A stretch of 64,000 bases of DNA from G963701675 sp963701675 (GTDB lineage: Bacteria > Planctomycetota > Planctomycetia > Gemmatales > Gemmataceae), in the NCBI GenBank assembly GCA_963701675.1, contig OY969623.1:7006001-7070000 (forward strand). The letters are read 5' to 3'. The position numbers and the translations under genes were made by a program. Positions 55,946 to 64,000 of this stretch are shown here, one piece after another. The notes under the pieces are model-generated. The model worked only from the letters and a program-made list of their open reading frames with translations, was not told the origin of the DNA and ran no database searches. The first letter of the stretch is position 1; each line of letters begins with the position of its first letter.

Positions 55946-58545
55946 ATGGCGTTAGAAAAGTATCAGGCCAAACGACGATTCGACGAGACGCCGGAGCCTG
56001 AGGGCAAACCAAGCCAATCGTCGGGTCCGCTGCGTTTCGTCGTCCAAAAGCATGCCGCGTCGCGGTTGCATTACGACTTCCGGCTCGAAGCCGGCGGGGT
56101 GCTCAAGAGCTGGGCGGTTCCGAAAGGCCCTTCCTTGGACACCGCCGACAAACGGCTCGCGGTCATGGTCGAGGATCATCCGTTGGACTACCGTTCGTTC
56201 GAGGGCGTCATCCCGGCAGGCAACTATGGGGCAGGTACGGTGATGGTTTGGGACGAAGGCGTCTACACGGTGCCGCCTGCGACCGACCGTGACGCGGCCG
56301 AACGCCTGGTTGCCGACGGTCTTGCCAAGGGTGATCTCAAGCTGGTGCTCGACGGCAAAAAGCTGCGTGGGGGCTTTGGCCTGGTCAAGATGCGCCGGGG
56401 GGAGCAGAATGCCTGGCTCCTTCTCAAGAAGAAGGATCAATTTGCAACCCAAACGGATGTGTTGGCTGAGGACCGCTCGGCGGTATCGAGCCGGACCATG
56501 GACGAAATCACCGCGGCGTCGGACCGGCAGTGGCAAGCCTCACGACGCAGCCGGCGTGTCTCTCGGCGATTACCCATCCCGGAGGCGCCCGGGCGCCGAT
56601 GCCACATGGCATTCGACCGATGCTGGCGACGTTGGCATCCGCGCCTTTTGATCGATCAGGTTGGCTCTTCGAGGTCAAGTGGGATGGCTATCGCGCGATT
56701 GCCGAGATCGAAGGAAAGCATGTTCGTCTGTATTCGCGCAATCATAACTCCCTGGCGGAGAAGTACGGTCCTGTTGTCGAGGCACTTCGTCAAATCGGAC
56801 AGGACGCGATCCTGGACGGCGAGATCGTCGTTCTCGACGAGCGCGGCGTGCCGCGCTTCAACCTGCTTCAGAAGTACCAACAAACTCGCAAGGGACGGCT
56901 GGTCTATTATGTTTTCGACTTACTCTATTTCAACGGCCACGACTTGCGAAAGCTTCCGCTGCTTCGCCGGAAAGAGCTCCTGAAGCAAGTACTTCCTTCC
57001 AGTCCTTCCTTGCGCCTCAGCGAGTACATCGAGAAGGACGGCAGTGCTTTTTTCGCGGCGGCGGAAGCGCAGGGCCTCGAGGGCATCATTGCCAAACGCG
57101 CGGACAGTCCTTACCACGAAGGCTCACGGAGCGCCCAATGGCTGAAGATCAAGATCTCCCAAAGACAGGAGGCGGTCATCGGTGGCTTTACCGAGCCTCG
57201 CGGATCGCGCAAGGGTTTGGGATCGTTAGTACTCGGCGTTTACGAAGGAGAAAAGCTAGTTTATTGCGGGCACGTGGGCACCGGGTTCGACGAACCAGAG
57301 TTGCTGAAGTTGCACAAACTGCTTACGCCGCAGGTTCAGAAGGCGTGCCCTTTTGCCCAACGACCGGCGACCAACTCGCCGGCGCACTGGGTTCGACCGG
57401 AATTGGTATGTGAAGTGTCATTTCAGGAGTGGACGCCCGACGGAAGTATGCGGGCGCCGGTTTATCATGGACTTAGAAACGATAAACCGGCAAAGTCCGT
57501 GCACCGTGAGGTCGCGACATCTGTCGCCACGCCACCGGCTGCACCAAAGGCCGACAAACCGATGACACGCAAAACGGCTGACTCAAAAGTGAAAGCCTCG
57601 CCGACTAGTGTAACGCCACAAACCCCGGCTGCCAGCTCGAACGTGCGTTTGACAAACTTGAACAAAGTCTATTGGCCGGATGAGGGCTACACCAAGGGGG
57701 ATCTTATTGCCTATTACCGCGAGATCGCGCCGATCATCGTGCCCCATTTGCATGATCGACCGATGTCGCTTAATCGCCACCCCGATGGCATTGGTGGCAA
57801 GAATTTCTTTCAAAAGGACGTCAGTCGCCAGCCGCCGCCTCCGTGGGTGCAGACGGTCAAGATCGCGTCGGACAAGGACGGGCGAGAAATCCATTATGCT
57901 CTGTGCCAGAATGAGTCCACGCTTCTCTACCTGGCCAATCTGGGCTGCATCGAGCTAAATCCGTGGTTTTCTCGACAGGGATCGCTTGACCGCCCTGATT
58001 ATGTGGTGCTCGATCTGGACCCGGAGGACGTGTCGTATGAACGGGTCATCGAAACCGCCCGGTCCGTGCATCGTCTGTTGGATCGAGCCGGTGCCGCGAA
58101 TTACTGTAAGACATCGGGGAAGCGCGGGCTGCATGTCTATGTGCCCCTCGGCGCTCGCTATCAATATGAACAGGCGAAGCAGTTGGCCGAAATCGTCGCC
58201 CGGCTAGTGCACCAAGAGTTACCCGCTTCAACCAGCATCATTCGTCAACCGGCACTGCGACAGCACCGTGTTTATTTGGACTACGTCCAGAACGGCCAAG
58301 GGAAGACCCTGGCAGCGGCCTACTCCGCACGTCCTTGGCCCGGTGCAACGGTATCCACACCGCTCAAGTGGTCGGAGTTGCGACGGGGACTAGACCCGGC
58401 CAAATTCACGATTCGCACGGTTCCACAGCGAGTGGATCGCATAGGCGACCTCTGGACTCCGGTCCTTGGCCAAGGCATCGACCTCATTCCGTGCGTTGAG
58501 CGCCTCCTAAAGCTCGTCGAAACGCGACGAGGCAAGGCTCAGTAA
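55946..58545 (+). CDS. ligD: ATP-dependent DNA ligase LigD (PE-LIG-POL), frameshifted
   Basis: The domain order matches Pseudomonas LigD. The phosphoesterase (RFVVQKHAASRLHYDFRLEA, SFEGVIPAGNYGAGTVMVWD) occupies about residues 25-165. Near 56535-56545, after EITAASDRQWQAS, the frame breaks; the next frame carries the ligase (LFEVKWDGYRAIAEI with the active-site lysine, DAILDGEIVVLDERG, EGIIAKRADSPY) and the polymerase (GGKNFFQKDVSRQ, VLDLDPEDVSYERVIE, SGKRGLHVYVPL). Adding one base gives 866 residues, close to known LigD. As written, the phosphoesterase would be separate from LIG-POL, and the second part could start from a GTG at 56530. Confidence 0.88.
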
Positions 58546-58616
58546 CGACTTGGCGTGGAGATTCTCCCCACCCGACTTACGGACGTTGGTAGGATATTCC
58601 AAGCGGAGATCACTCG

Positions 58617-59321
58617 ATGCGCTTCCTCGTCGGCACCAGCGGCTATTCCTACAAGGAGTGGAAAGGATCGTTCTATCCCGCCGATCTGCCCGACAAGCAG
58701 ATGCTTCGATACTACGCCGAGCGGTTCGGGACAGTCGAAATCAATAACACGTTTTACCGCATGCCCGGCGTCGCGATGCTCAATAAGTGGGCAAGTGAAG
58801 TTCCTGACGATTTCCTTTTCGTTCTCAAGGCATCGCAGCAAATCACCCATTTCAAGCGACTCAAAGACGCCGGCGATTCGCTGGAATATTTGTCGAAGAC
58901 GGCCGGCACTCTCAGTAAGAAGTTAGGCCCATTCTTGTTCCAGCTTCCGCCGCAAATGAAAAAGGATTTGCCGCGCTTGAATGCCTTTCTCGAGGTAATT
59001 CCGAAGGACCGGCGTGCGGCCTTCGAGTTTCGCCACGCCTCCTGGTTTGATGACGAAGTGTTGGACGCGCTTCGGGCCCATCACACGGCGCTCTGTGTCG
59101 CCGAGGCGGATAATGATCTGGAAGTCCCGTTCGTTGCCACGGCCGACTGGGGCTATGTGCGCCTTCGCGAAGGCGACTACAGCCCGAAAGACCTACGGGA
59201 GTGGGCCAAGCGCATCCGTGACCAAAAGTGGAAAGAGGTTTTCGTGTTTTTCAAGCATGAAGACGAGGGCAAAGGCCCCAAGTTCGCCGCACAATTCCTG
59301 GAGATTGTTGGATCAACGTGA
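58617..59321 (+). CDS. DUF72 family protein
   Basis: 234 residues: MRFLVGTSGYSYKEWKGSFY, GTVEINNTFYRMPGVAMLNK, FVLKASQQITHFKRLKDAGD, PFLFQLPPQMKKDLPRLNAF and FVFFKHEDEGKGPKFAAQFL are the TIM-barrel DUF72 signature. The function is unknown, though the family often lies beside repair or ligase genes. It follows ligD by 71 bases and its stop overlaps the next start (GTGA). Confidence 0.92.
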   Translation: MRFLVGTSGYSYKEWKGSFYPADLPDKQMLRYYAERFGTVEINNTFYRMPGVAMLNKWASEVPDDFLFVLKASQQITHFKRLKDAGDSLEYLSKTAGTLSKKLGPFLFQLPPQMKKDLPRLNAFLEVIPKDRRAAFEFRHASWFDDEVLDALRAHHTALCVAEADNDLEVPFVATADWGYVRLREGDYSPKDLREWAKRIRDQKWKEVFVFFKHEDEGKGPKFAAQFLEIVGST

Positions 59322-60118
59322 ATGCTGTTCATTTCTCATGCCTCGGTGTTGTCCTGGCCGTCCTCTTCGCGGCAGCCGACAAAAACAGTGTGCCGGACGG
59401 CGACTTCCGCACCACTGTGAAGCGGCTCGTTGCCGTCCGCGACCTGGAAGCAAAGACTCACACCTGGACCATCCATTTACAAGTTGCGTCGGAACCAGGC
59501 GTCAGGCCACTATTCATCTACACGCAGCCGGATGAACTCGTCGTCAAAGTAGACAACGAAACGGTCCTCAAGCCGATCTCGCCTGGAACCGGGCGCATCG
59601 GAATTCCGAATCCCGACCGGATGGAGATTCCGATTCGGGTCGAGGCGCCGACGCAGCCCGCAGCGAAGATCGAACTACTGAAAGGCAGTTACACGGTCCT
59701 CGGTTCGAAGCGCACCTTGGATTTCGTGTTCGAATCCGACAAGCCTGGACCGCAGAGCCAATCAAAAGACGGCGTCACGGCAAGCTTGCACGAGTTCAAG
59801 GCGACAAAAACTCTGTGGACGGTCCGCGTGCAGCTGACTTACCCGGACGACACCCCGGACTTCGAGAGCTTCGAGTCCTGGCTTGGTAACAATGAAATTC
59901 TGCTCCATCACAAGGACGGCAAGCGTCAATTTCCGCCCAACGGTGGTTACTCCGTCGACGATTCCACCGGCAAGACGGCCATCGTCACCTATCGTTTTGT
60001 CGAGGATAAGTCGCTAACGCTGGGAAAACCGGAAGACTGGAAGATAATGTATCGGACGCCAGCCAAAATCGAGAAGCTGCCGCTTCGCTTTGAGTTCAAA
60101 GATCTTCTGGCGCCGTGA
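59318..60118 (+). CDS. Secreted protein of unknown function
   Basis: 266 residues from a GTG at 59318 overlapping the DUF72 stop by four bases. A signal peptide (VHFSCLGVVLAVLFAAADKN) precedes a beta-rich body with two similar halves (KTHTWTIHLQVASEPGVRPL and KTLWTVRVQLTYPDDTPDFE). The halves may be immunoglobulin-like domains. I recognise no family. Its 3' end overlaps the convergent small gene at 60096 by 23 bases. Confidence 0.65.
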   Translation: MNAVHFSCLGVVLAVLFAAADKNSVPDGDFRTTVKRLVAVRDLEAKTHTWTIHLQVASEPGVRPLFIYTQPDELVVKVDNETVLKPISPGTGRIGIPNPDRMEIPIRVEAPTQPAAKIELLKGSYTVLGSKRTLDFVFESDKPGPQSQSKDGVTASLHEFKATKTLWTVRVQLTYPDDTPDFESFESWLGNNEILLHHKDGKRQFPPNGGYSVDDSTGKTAIVTYRFVEDKSLTLGKPEDWKIMYRTPAKIEKLPLRFEFKDLLAP

Positions 60119-60359
60119 TGTCGACAACGCGGGATTGCCGAACGCTCCGGTAGATGAGGAAGCCCACCCCGGCCAGCAACAAATACGGCATGCTTACCAT
60201 CAGATAGATGGCGTGATTGAACGCGCGGGCCTGGTAGTACGCATCATCCTTGTCCGTCTGCGACGAACCGGCGGCCTCTTGGCACATGGGGCATGCCTGA
60301 AGCGCGGGAGTGGCGCCCATCAGGGCGAGGCACACGATGATGACACGTACCAGTTTCAT
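60096..60359 (-). CDS. Small membrane protein with CPMC motif, oxidase-cluster associated
   Basis: 87 residues: a signal sequence (MKLVRVIIVCLALMGATPAL), a CPMCQEAAG motif just after it, and one membrane helix (AIYLMVSMPYLLLAGVGFLI) near the C-terminus. The two cysteines could bind copper or form a thiol pair. It lies 23 bases after the SCO1-DUF420 gene on the same strand, which suggests a role in oxidase assembly. Confidence 0.7.
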   Translation of the reverse strand: MKLVRVIIVCLALMGATPALQACPMCQEAAGSSQTDKDDAYYQARAFNHAIYLMVSMPYLLLAGVGFLIYRSVRQSRVVDITAPEDL

Positions 60360-60382
60360 GGCTGAGCTATTCTAATCATGCC

Positions 60383-61411
60383 TCACCGACCTGGAAAGGG
60401 CTGGTAGAGCATGCAGTACACCACGACTCCAGTCACAGAAACGTAGAGCCAGATCGGCAAAGTCCAGCGGGCGATCCGGCGGTGGCGCTCGAATCGGCCG
60501 CGGAGGGCCTGGTACGCCGTGAAGAGCGCCATCGGCGTTGCGATGGCTGCCAGGATAACGTGGGAGACCAAGATCAGAAAATACAATGTTCGCACGGGCC
60601 CGTCGCCGGCATATCGAGTCGATTGCCCTAGCCGGACGGCGACGTGATAGTAGATGTAGGATGCGAGGAACAGTGCTGAGACGCCGAGGGCCGACAGCAT
60701 GCATGTCATGTGAATGCGAACCCGCAGACGCCGAATTGCCAAGTACCCGGCGATCAAAAGGACGGTGCTGATCGCGTTGAGAGTCGCGTTCAGTGTCGGA
60801 AAATGGAAGCCGCGAACTTCGTCGACCGCGCGCTTCAGTTCCGCCAATTCGCCGATGGGTTCGCCGCGGTCATTGGTTGGCCTGCCCTCAAAGAATCCGC
60901 GAATTTGTCCGCGGCGGTCCACGAGCACGAGCCGAGTGCTGTGAACAAATTCGTTGCCGGGCGTGCGCGCTTCGCCCTGGTTCTCCTCGACGGCCAAGAA
61001 AAAGCTTTCTCGGATGAGCCGATACAGTTCCTCGCGATTTCCCGTTAGCCACCACCAGCGCGTTGGCTCCGAGCCGTGCGATTCGGCAAAGGCGCGAAGG
61101 ACATCCGGAGTGTCATGTTCCGGATCGACCGTGAAGGACACGATATGAACGTCCTTCTTGCTAGCGAAGTCGCGTTGCAGATCCATCAATGCCTGGCTGA
61201 TGAGTTGGGGACAGCCCGAGGTGCAACGGGTAAAGACAAATGACGCGACCCAGACGCTTCCACGAAGGTCGGCGCGACTTCGACGATTACCTAGTTGATC
61301 CGTGAAAGTGAAATCGGCGATAGTTCCAAGGGCTTCGCGGTCGGGCTGACAGCCGGCGAAAAGCGGAATCGAGATCGCGGCGAGCAACAATAAACACGCC
61401 AAACGAGACAT
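60383..61411 (-). CDS. SCO1/SenC copper chaperone fused to DUF420
   Basis: 342 residues from the ATG at 61411. A lipoprotein-like signal (LACLLLLAAISIPLFAGC) leads into a thioredoxin-like SCO1 domain: VWVASFVFTRCTSGCPQLIS (the CxxxC copper site), HIVSFTVDPEHDTPDVLRAF and NEFVHSTRLVLVDRRGQIRG (the histidine). The second half has four membrane helices of DUF420 (NATLNAISTVLLIAGYLAIR, MTCMLSALGVSALFLASYIY, TLYFLILVSHVILAAIATPM). SCO1 inserts copper into oxidase subunit II. The fusion tethers it to the membrane. Confidence 0.9.
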   Translation of the reverse strand: MSRLACLLLLAAISIPLFAGCQPDREALGTIADFTFTDQLGNRRSRADLRGSVWVASFVFTRCTSGCPQLISQALMDLQRDFASKKDVHIVSFTVDPEHDTPDVLRAFAESHGSEPTRWWWLTGNREELYRLIRESFFLAVEENQGEARTPGNEFVHSTRLVLVDRRGQIRGFFEGRPTNDRGEPIGELAELKRAVDEVRGFHFPTLNATLNAISTVLLIAGYLAIRRLRVRIHMTCMLSALGVSALFLASYIYYHVAVRLGQSTRYAGDGPVRTLYFLILVSHVILAAIATPMALFTAYQALRGRFERHRRIARWTLPIWLYVSVTGVVVYCMLYQPFPGR

Positions 61412-61415
61412 GCGC

Positions 61416-61736
61416 TCAATTCTGATGTCCCCACGCCAGCACAATGTCCGGCAGGAGGACGACTACCAACATGGTTGCCATGATGCAAACGGGGATGATG
61501 ACGAAATAAAGCCGTCCCCAGTCGAAAAGCAAGTGCATGAAATAGGTGGCAACCAGGATGGCTTTGATGACGGCGACGCCCAGGATGAGCATGAATCCGG
61601 TCGTGGATGACAGATTGCCGCTGGTAACCTGGTTGTTGACGACGAAGGAAATCAGCGTAAAGACGCACAAGGCGCCGAAGATAATCAGGTACGGGCGGGT
61701 ACTGGTAACGTGTGCTTCGGTATTATGCTCGGTCAT
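61416..61736 (-). CDS. ctaF: Cytochrome c oxidase subunit IV-type protein
   Basis: 106 residues with three membrane helices: YLIIFGALCVFTLISFVVNN, GFMLILGVAVIKAILVATYF (followed by MHLLFDWGRLY) and YFVIIPVCIMATMLVVVLLP. KAILVATYFMHL is the prokaryotic subunit IV signature. It follows ctaE by 18 bases. It stabilises the oxidase complex. Confidence 0.9.
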   Translation of the reverse strand: MTEHNTEAHVTSTRPYLIIFGALCVFTLISFVVNNQVTSGNLSSTTGFMLILGVAVIKAILVATYFMHLLFDWGRLYFVIIPVCIMATMLVVVLLPDIVLAWGHQN

Positions 61737-61754
61737 GCGACGGCTCCGACTCCA

Positions 61755-62657
61755 TTACACCAGGTAAAGCAACGGGAAGAGGAAAATCCACACAATATCG
61801 ACAAAGTGCCAGTAAAGGCCTGTCAGTTCAATCATGCTCTCGTGCTTCTTGCCAAGCCGGCCGCGGAGGGCAATCCACAGAATGACGACGAACACCACAA
61901 GTCCGCCGAGAACGTGGAGCGCGTGAAAGCCGGTCATAGCGAAATAACACGAGGCCCATAGGTTTCCGTAGGGAATAACGTGCTGAATCGGCAAATCCGG
62001 ATACTTGACCAGCAACGGGGCGTTTGTGTCCGCGGCGTGGGCTGGGTCGTGATGGGCCGGCAGCTTTTCCGTGCCTTGAACCGCTCTGAAAACCTGAGGC
62101 ACGCTCATCTCATGTAGACGTGCCAAGAGTGCGTTACAATCGGCTACGGCTTGTTCCTTCTTGTCGAAATGAAGCTGGCCCGGGTTCTTGACGATATCGT
62201 CCAGTCGTTCGCGGACATGGTCGACGTAACGCTCTCCCATTGGACCGTCGAGACGTTCGAAGATTCTGCCCGGCAAAATCTGATGCTGGAACTTCGAGTT
62301 ATACTCATACGCCTTGACGACGAGAAAAACGGCGCCGAGGGCGAGGGTAACGCCCATGTATATCGTGGCCGTCTTCGCATCGCCGCGGCCGATCGCGTAG
62401 TGCGCCAACACGACGGTCAAGCTGCTGCAAATCAGCACGAACGTGTTGAATGCGCCGATCCACTCAACGAGATGAACGTCGTGCGGTGTCGGCCATTGAT
62501 CACGGGCCTGGCCGTTTCGCAGAATGATGTAAACGCCGATCAGGCCCGTGAAAAACATGATTTCCGTAACGAGAAACAACCACATCGCCAGCTTGCCATG
62601 ATTGATGGGAAGCCCCATGTGGGTCGGCGGGTGTTCTTCCATCACTGCGTGTGCCAT
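61755..62657 (-). CDS. ctaE: Cytochrome c oxidase subunit III with long hydrophilic insertion
   Basis: 300 residues with five visible helices: KLAMWLFLVTEIMFFTGLIG, WIGAFNTFVLICSSLTVVLA, TIYMGVTLALGAVFLVVKAY, CYFAMTGFHALHVLGGLVVF and GLYWHFVDIVWIFLFPLLYL. The signature WHFVDIVWI at the end is diagnostic. Between helices three and four there is a segment of about 100 hydrophilic residues (from YNSKFQHQILPGRIFERLDG to NAPLLVKYPDLPIQHVIPYG) that most subunit III proteins lack. Confidence 0.93.
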   Translation of the reverse strand: MAHAVMEEHPPTHMGLPINHGKLAMWLFLVTEIMFFTGLIGVYIILRNGQARDQWPTPHDVHLVEWIGAFNTFVLICSSLTVVLAHYAIGRGDAKTATIYMGVTLALGAVFLVVKAYEYNSKFQHQILPGRIFERLDGPMGERYVDHVRERLDDIVKNPGQLHFDKKEQAVADCNALLARLHEMSVPQVFRAVQGTEKLPAHHDPAHAADTNAPLLVKYPDLPIQHVIPYGNLWASCYFAMTGFHALHVLGGLVVFVVILWIALRGRLGKKHESMIELTGLYWHFVDIVWIFLFPLLYLV

Positions 62658-62660
62658 ATC

Positions 62661-62708
62661 AGATTCCAGTTGTCAGTTGTCAGTTGTCAGTTGTCAGTTG
62701 TCAGTTGC
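62661..62708. repeat. TTGTCAG heptad repeat between ctaB and ctaE
   Basis: Five copies in tandem of the CAGTTGT unit on the plus strand, in the short gap between ctaB and ctaE. On the minus strand the unit reads ACAACTG, and its AACTGA provides the last codon and the stop of ctaB (62701-62706). The start of ctaE is only a few bases beyond the array. Confidence 0.85.
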
Positions 62709-63612
62709 TAAACGTCCGGTCAACGAGCAGCACTCCGAGTAACACAGGGAGATAGATCAATGAGGCACGTAGGACCATGCGAGCCTCAATGTCGGTGCGC
62801 CGACGGCTAAATCGGGCGCAGCACCACAAAAAACCTGAGCCGATCGCGAGGGCGGCCAACAAGTACATTCGGTTGGGTGTATCCCAGAAGGCCGGCAGCA
62901 GACTTACCGCAATCAAAGCCAGGCAATAGGAGACCATCTGCCGGCCGGTCATTGTTCCGTGATTGTCCACAACGGTCAGCATCTGCATGCCGGCGCGGGC
63001 GTATTCGTCGCGGTAGATCCAGGCGATCGCCAAGAAGTGCGGCACCTGCCACAAGTACACGATCAAGAACAGCACACCGGCACGGGCATCCAGAGACCCC
63101 GTCACGGCCGACCAGCCGATGAGCGGCGGCAGCGCGCCCGGTACGGCGCCGATGAGGGTGTTAAGCGTGGTTAGCCTTTTGAGCGGTGTATAGACAAAGA
63201 CGTAACTGACGAATGCGACTCCCGCCAAAATCGCGGCCAACGGGTTCGGCAAAGTGACCGCGAGGTAAGCAACGCCGAAGATGCCAAGCGTTGCACCGAA
63301 TGCCGCTACTTCAAGGGGTTGTAATCGTCCTACCGGGAGCGGCCGGTTTTCCGTCCGTTGCATGAGACTGTCGGTTCGGCGTTCGAGTAGTTGATTCAGC
63401 GCGCTGGCGCCGCCTACGACCAATGCCGTGCCTAAAACGGCATGAAAGAGCAGGGCAGGATCGGGAAACCCTCCGGCCGCCAACATCGCTCCAGCCGCCA
63501 CGGTAAACAACACCAGCAACCCCACGCGCGGCTTCGTGAGCTCGACATAGTCGACAAACCGGCCGCGGCTTAGCGGCGTCGCCTCAGGAATCAGTGTGGA
63601 TGCTGTTTTCAT
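62701..63612 (-). CDS. ctaB: Protohaem IX farnesyltransferase
   Basis: 303 residues from the ATG at 63612, whose ATGA overlaps the ctaA stop. FVDYVELTKPRVGLLVLFTV, GASALNQLLERRTDSLMQRT (NQ-x4-RxxDxxMxRT) with ENRPLPVGRLQPLEVAAFGA, and LFLIVYLWQVPHFLAIAWIY are diagnostic of the UbiA-type enzyme that makes haem O. Nine hydrophobic helices. The last residues (RTFSN) end in a heptad repeat that supplies the stop. Confidence 0.95.
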   Translation of the reverse strand: MKTASTLIPEATPLSRGRFVDYVELTKPRVGLLVLFTVAAGAMLAAGGFPDPALLFHAVLGTALVVGGASALNQLLERRTDSLMQRTENRPLPVGRLQPLEVAAFGATLGIFGVAYLAVTLPNPLAAILAGVAFVSYVFVYTPLKRLTTLNTLIGAVPGALPPLIGWSAVTGSLDARAGVLFLIVYLWQVPHFLAIAWIYRDEYARAGMQMLTVVDNHGTMTGRQMVSYCLALIAVSLLPAFWDTPNRMYLLAALAIGSGFLWCCARFSRRRTDIEARMVLRASLIYLPVLLGVLLVDRTFSN

Positions 63613-64000
63613 TCCGCGGCGTTCCAATGTTCCACCAAATCGGTTTCGCCAGTCTCGGCATCGCTACTGTAGACGCCGATTGCCACTGCCACGGCGGTGG
63701 CAAGGCTCAGGTAACCAACGAGTACGTGGCTCGTCCGAACCAATGCCTGAACCGCCATATGCGAAGGGACGAAGTATTTCACCATCCACGCCTCGATTCC
63801 AAGGCATAGTTGCAGCCCGATCAATCCAGCCAACATGATGCCGGCGTTTCGGCTCCACTGCGAACAAAAGTCCGAGGAACGAATCGCACAAACCAGCCAC
63901 GCCACGCCGAACACGACGGCGAACGCCATCAAGAGATGCCCTCGCTGGCCGAGTGTAGAGTATTGGTGGCGAAGAACTGATCCGAGCATGATCTGTCCGA
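63609..64000 (-). CDS. ctaA: Haem A synthase (COX15/CtaA), partial
   Basis: The frame is open through the window edge, so the N-terminal part lies outside. Visible helices: HLLMAFAVVFGVAWLVCAIR, AGIMLAGLIGLQLCLGIEAW and LVRTSHVLVGYLSLATAVAV. IMLGSVLRHQYSTLGQRGHL and ALVRTSHVLVGY carry conserved haem-ligand histidines in the C-terminal half of CtaA. It oxidises haem O to haem A. Followed at once by ctaB. Confidence 0.85.
   Translation of the reverse strand, partial: GQIMLGSVLRHQYSTLGQRGHLLMAFAVVFGVAWLVCAIRSSDFCSQWSRNAGIMLAGLIGLQLCLGIEAWMVKYFVPSHMAVQALVRTSHVLVGYLSLATAVAVAIGVYSSDAETGETDLVEHWNAAE

Overview
The window looks like a chromosome segment of a planctomycete, most likely of the Gemmataceae. 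Supporting hallmarks are a DUF1559 pseudopilin-like protein with the H-x9-DG motif (10083-11033), a DUF1549/DUF1553 cytochrome with bacterial Ig-like modules (39542-42065), a YTV-type cysteine-rich wall protein (38456-39337), a LEPR-xLL secreted beta-helix protein (26605-28035), PilZ-like proteins, many WD40 proteins, and an rRNA locus in which 23S and 5S are separated from 16S. Family names come from recognising motifs by eye; no database search was run.

Layout. 1-12.3 kb is a mosaic of single genes: PhoPQ-related protein, GNAT, beta-propeller, S41 protease, MntA/HepT, YjbQ, methyltransferase, cupredoxin, HAD, DUF1559 and HNH. 12.4-21.2 kb (minus strand) is a four-gene operon: GAF-HlyD, lipoprotein HlyD-WD40, a PqqD-like/M50 protease/HlyD fusion, and a shortened SecA-like ATPase. 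It is the best candidate here for an undescribed envelope system. 21.5-26.3 kb is a partial complex I operon (nuoI, DUF2203, nuoA, nuoB, nuoC, nuoD) with a toxin-antitoxin pair between nuoC and nuoD. 26.6-39.3 kb holds secreted and cell-surface genes, an S9 peptidase-ThuA fusion, pyrE and two TPR proteins. 39.5-43.4 kb has the DUF1549/1553 protein and a SpoIIE-type phosphatase. 43.4-47.9 kb is a consensus promoter, a structured leader with its own terminator, tRNA-Ile, tRNA-Ala, 23S and 5S. The 23S gene is interrupted by a 347-nt group I intron in the peptidyl-transferase loop (after E. coli U2500). 48-53.6 kb has a WD40 protein with an in-frame stop, two bacterial PH-domain proteins and a DUF433 module with a truncated partner. 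53.6-60.1 kb is a non-homologous end-joining island (BRCT-MerR-TPR, Ku, LigD, DUF72). 60.1-64 kb is a cytochrome oxidase biogenesis operon (ctaA, ctaB, ctaE, ctaF, SCO1-DUF420).

A recurrent oddity is that at least eight otherwise intact genes carry one 1-2 base indel each (GNAT, HepT, HAD, HNH, zinc ribbon, PilZ, DUF1549/1553, LigD), and one WD40 gene has a single stop codon. Several indels lie in C runs or GCGC tracts. Residual assembly or sequencing error is the simplest explanation, though real decay is possible, so frame-broken genes are annotated at full length with the break noted. Short GC-rich hairpins and a TTGTCAG heptad repeat recur between genes and in two cases supply a neighbouring gene's stop codon.
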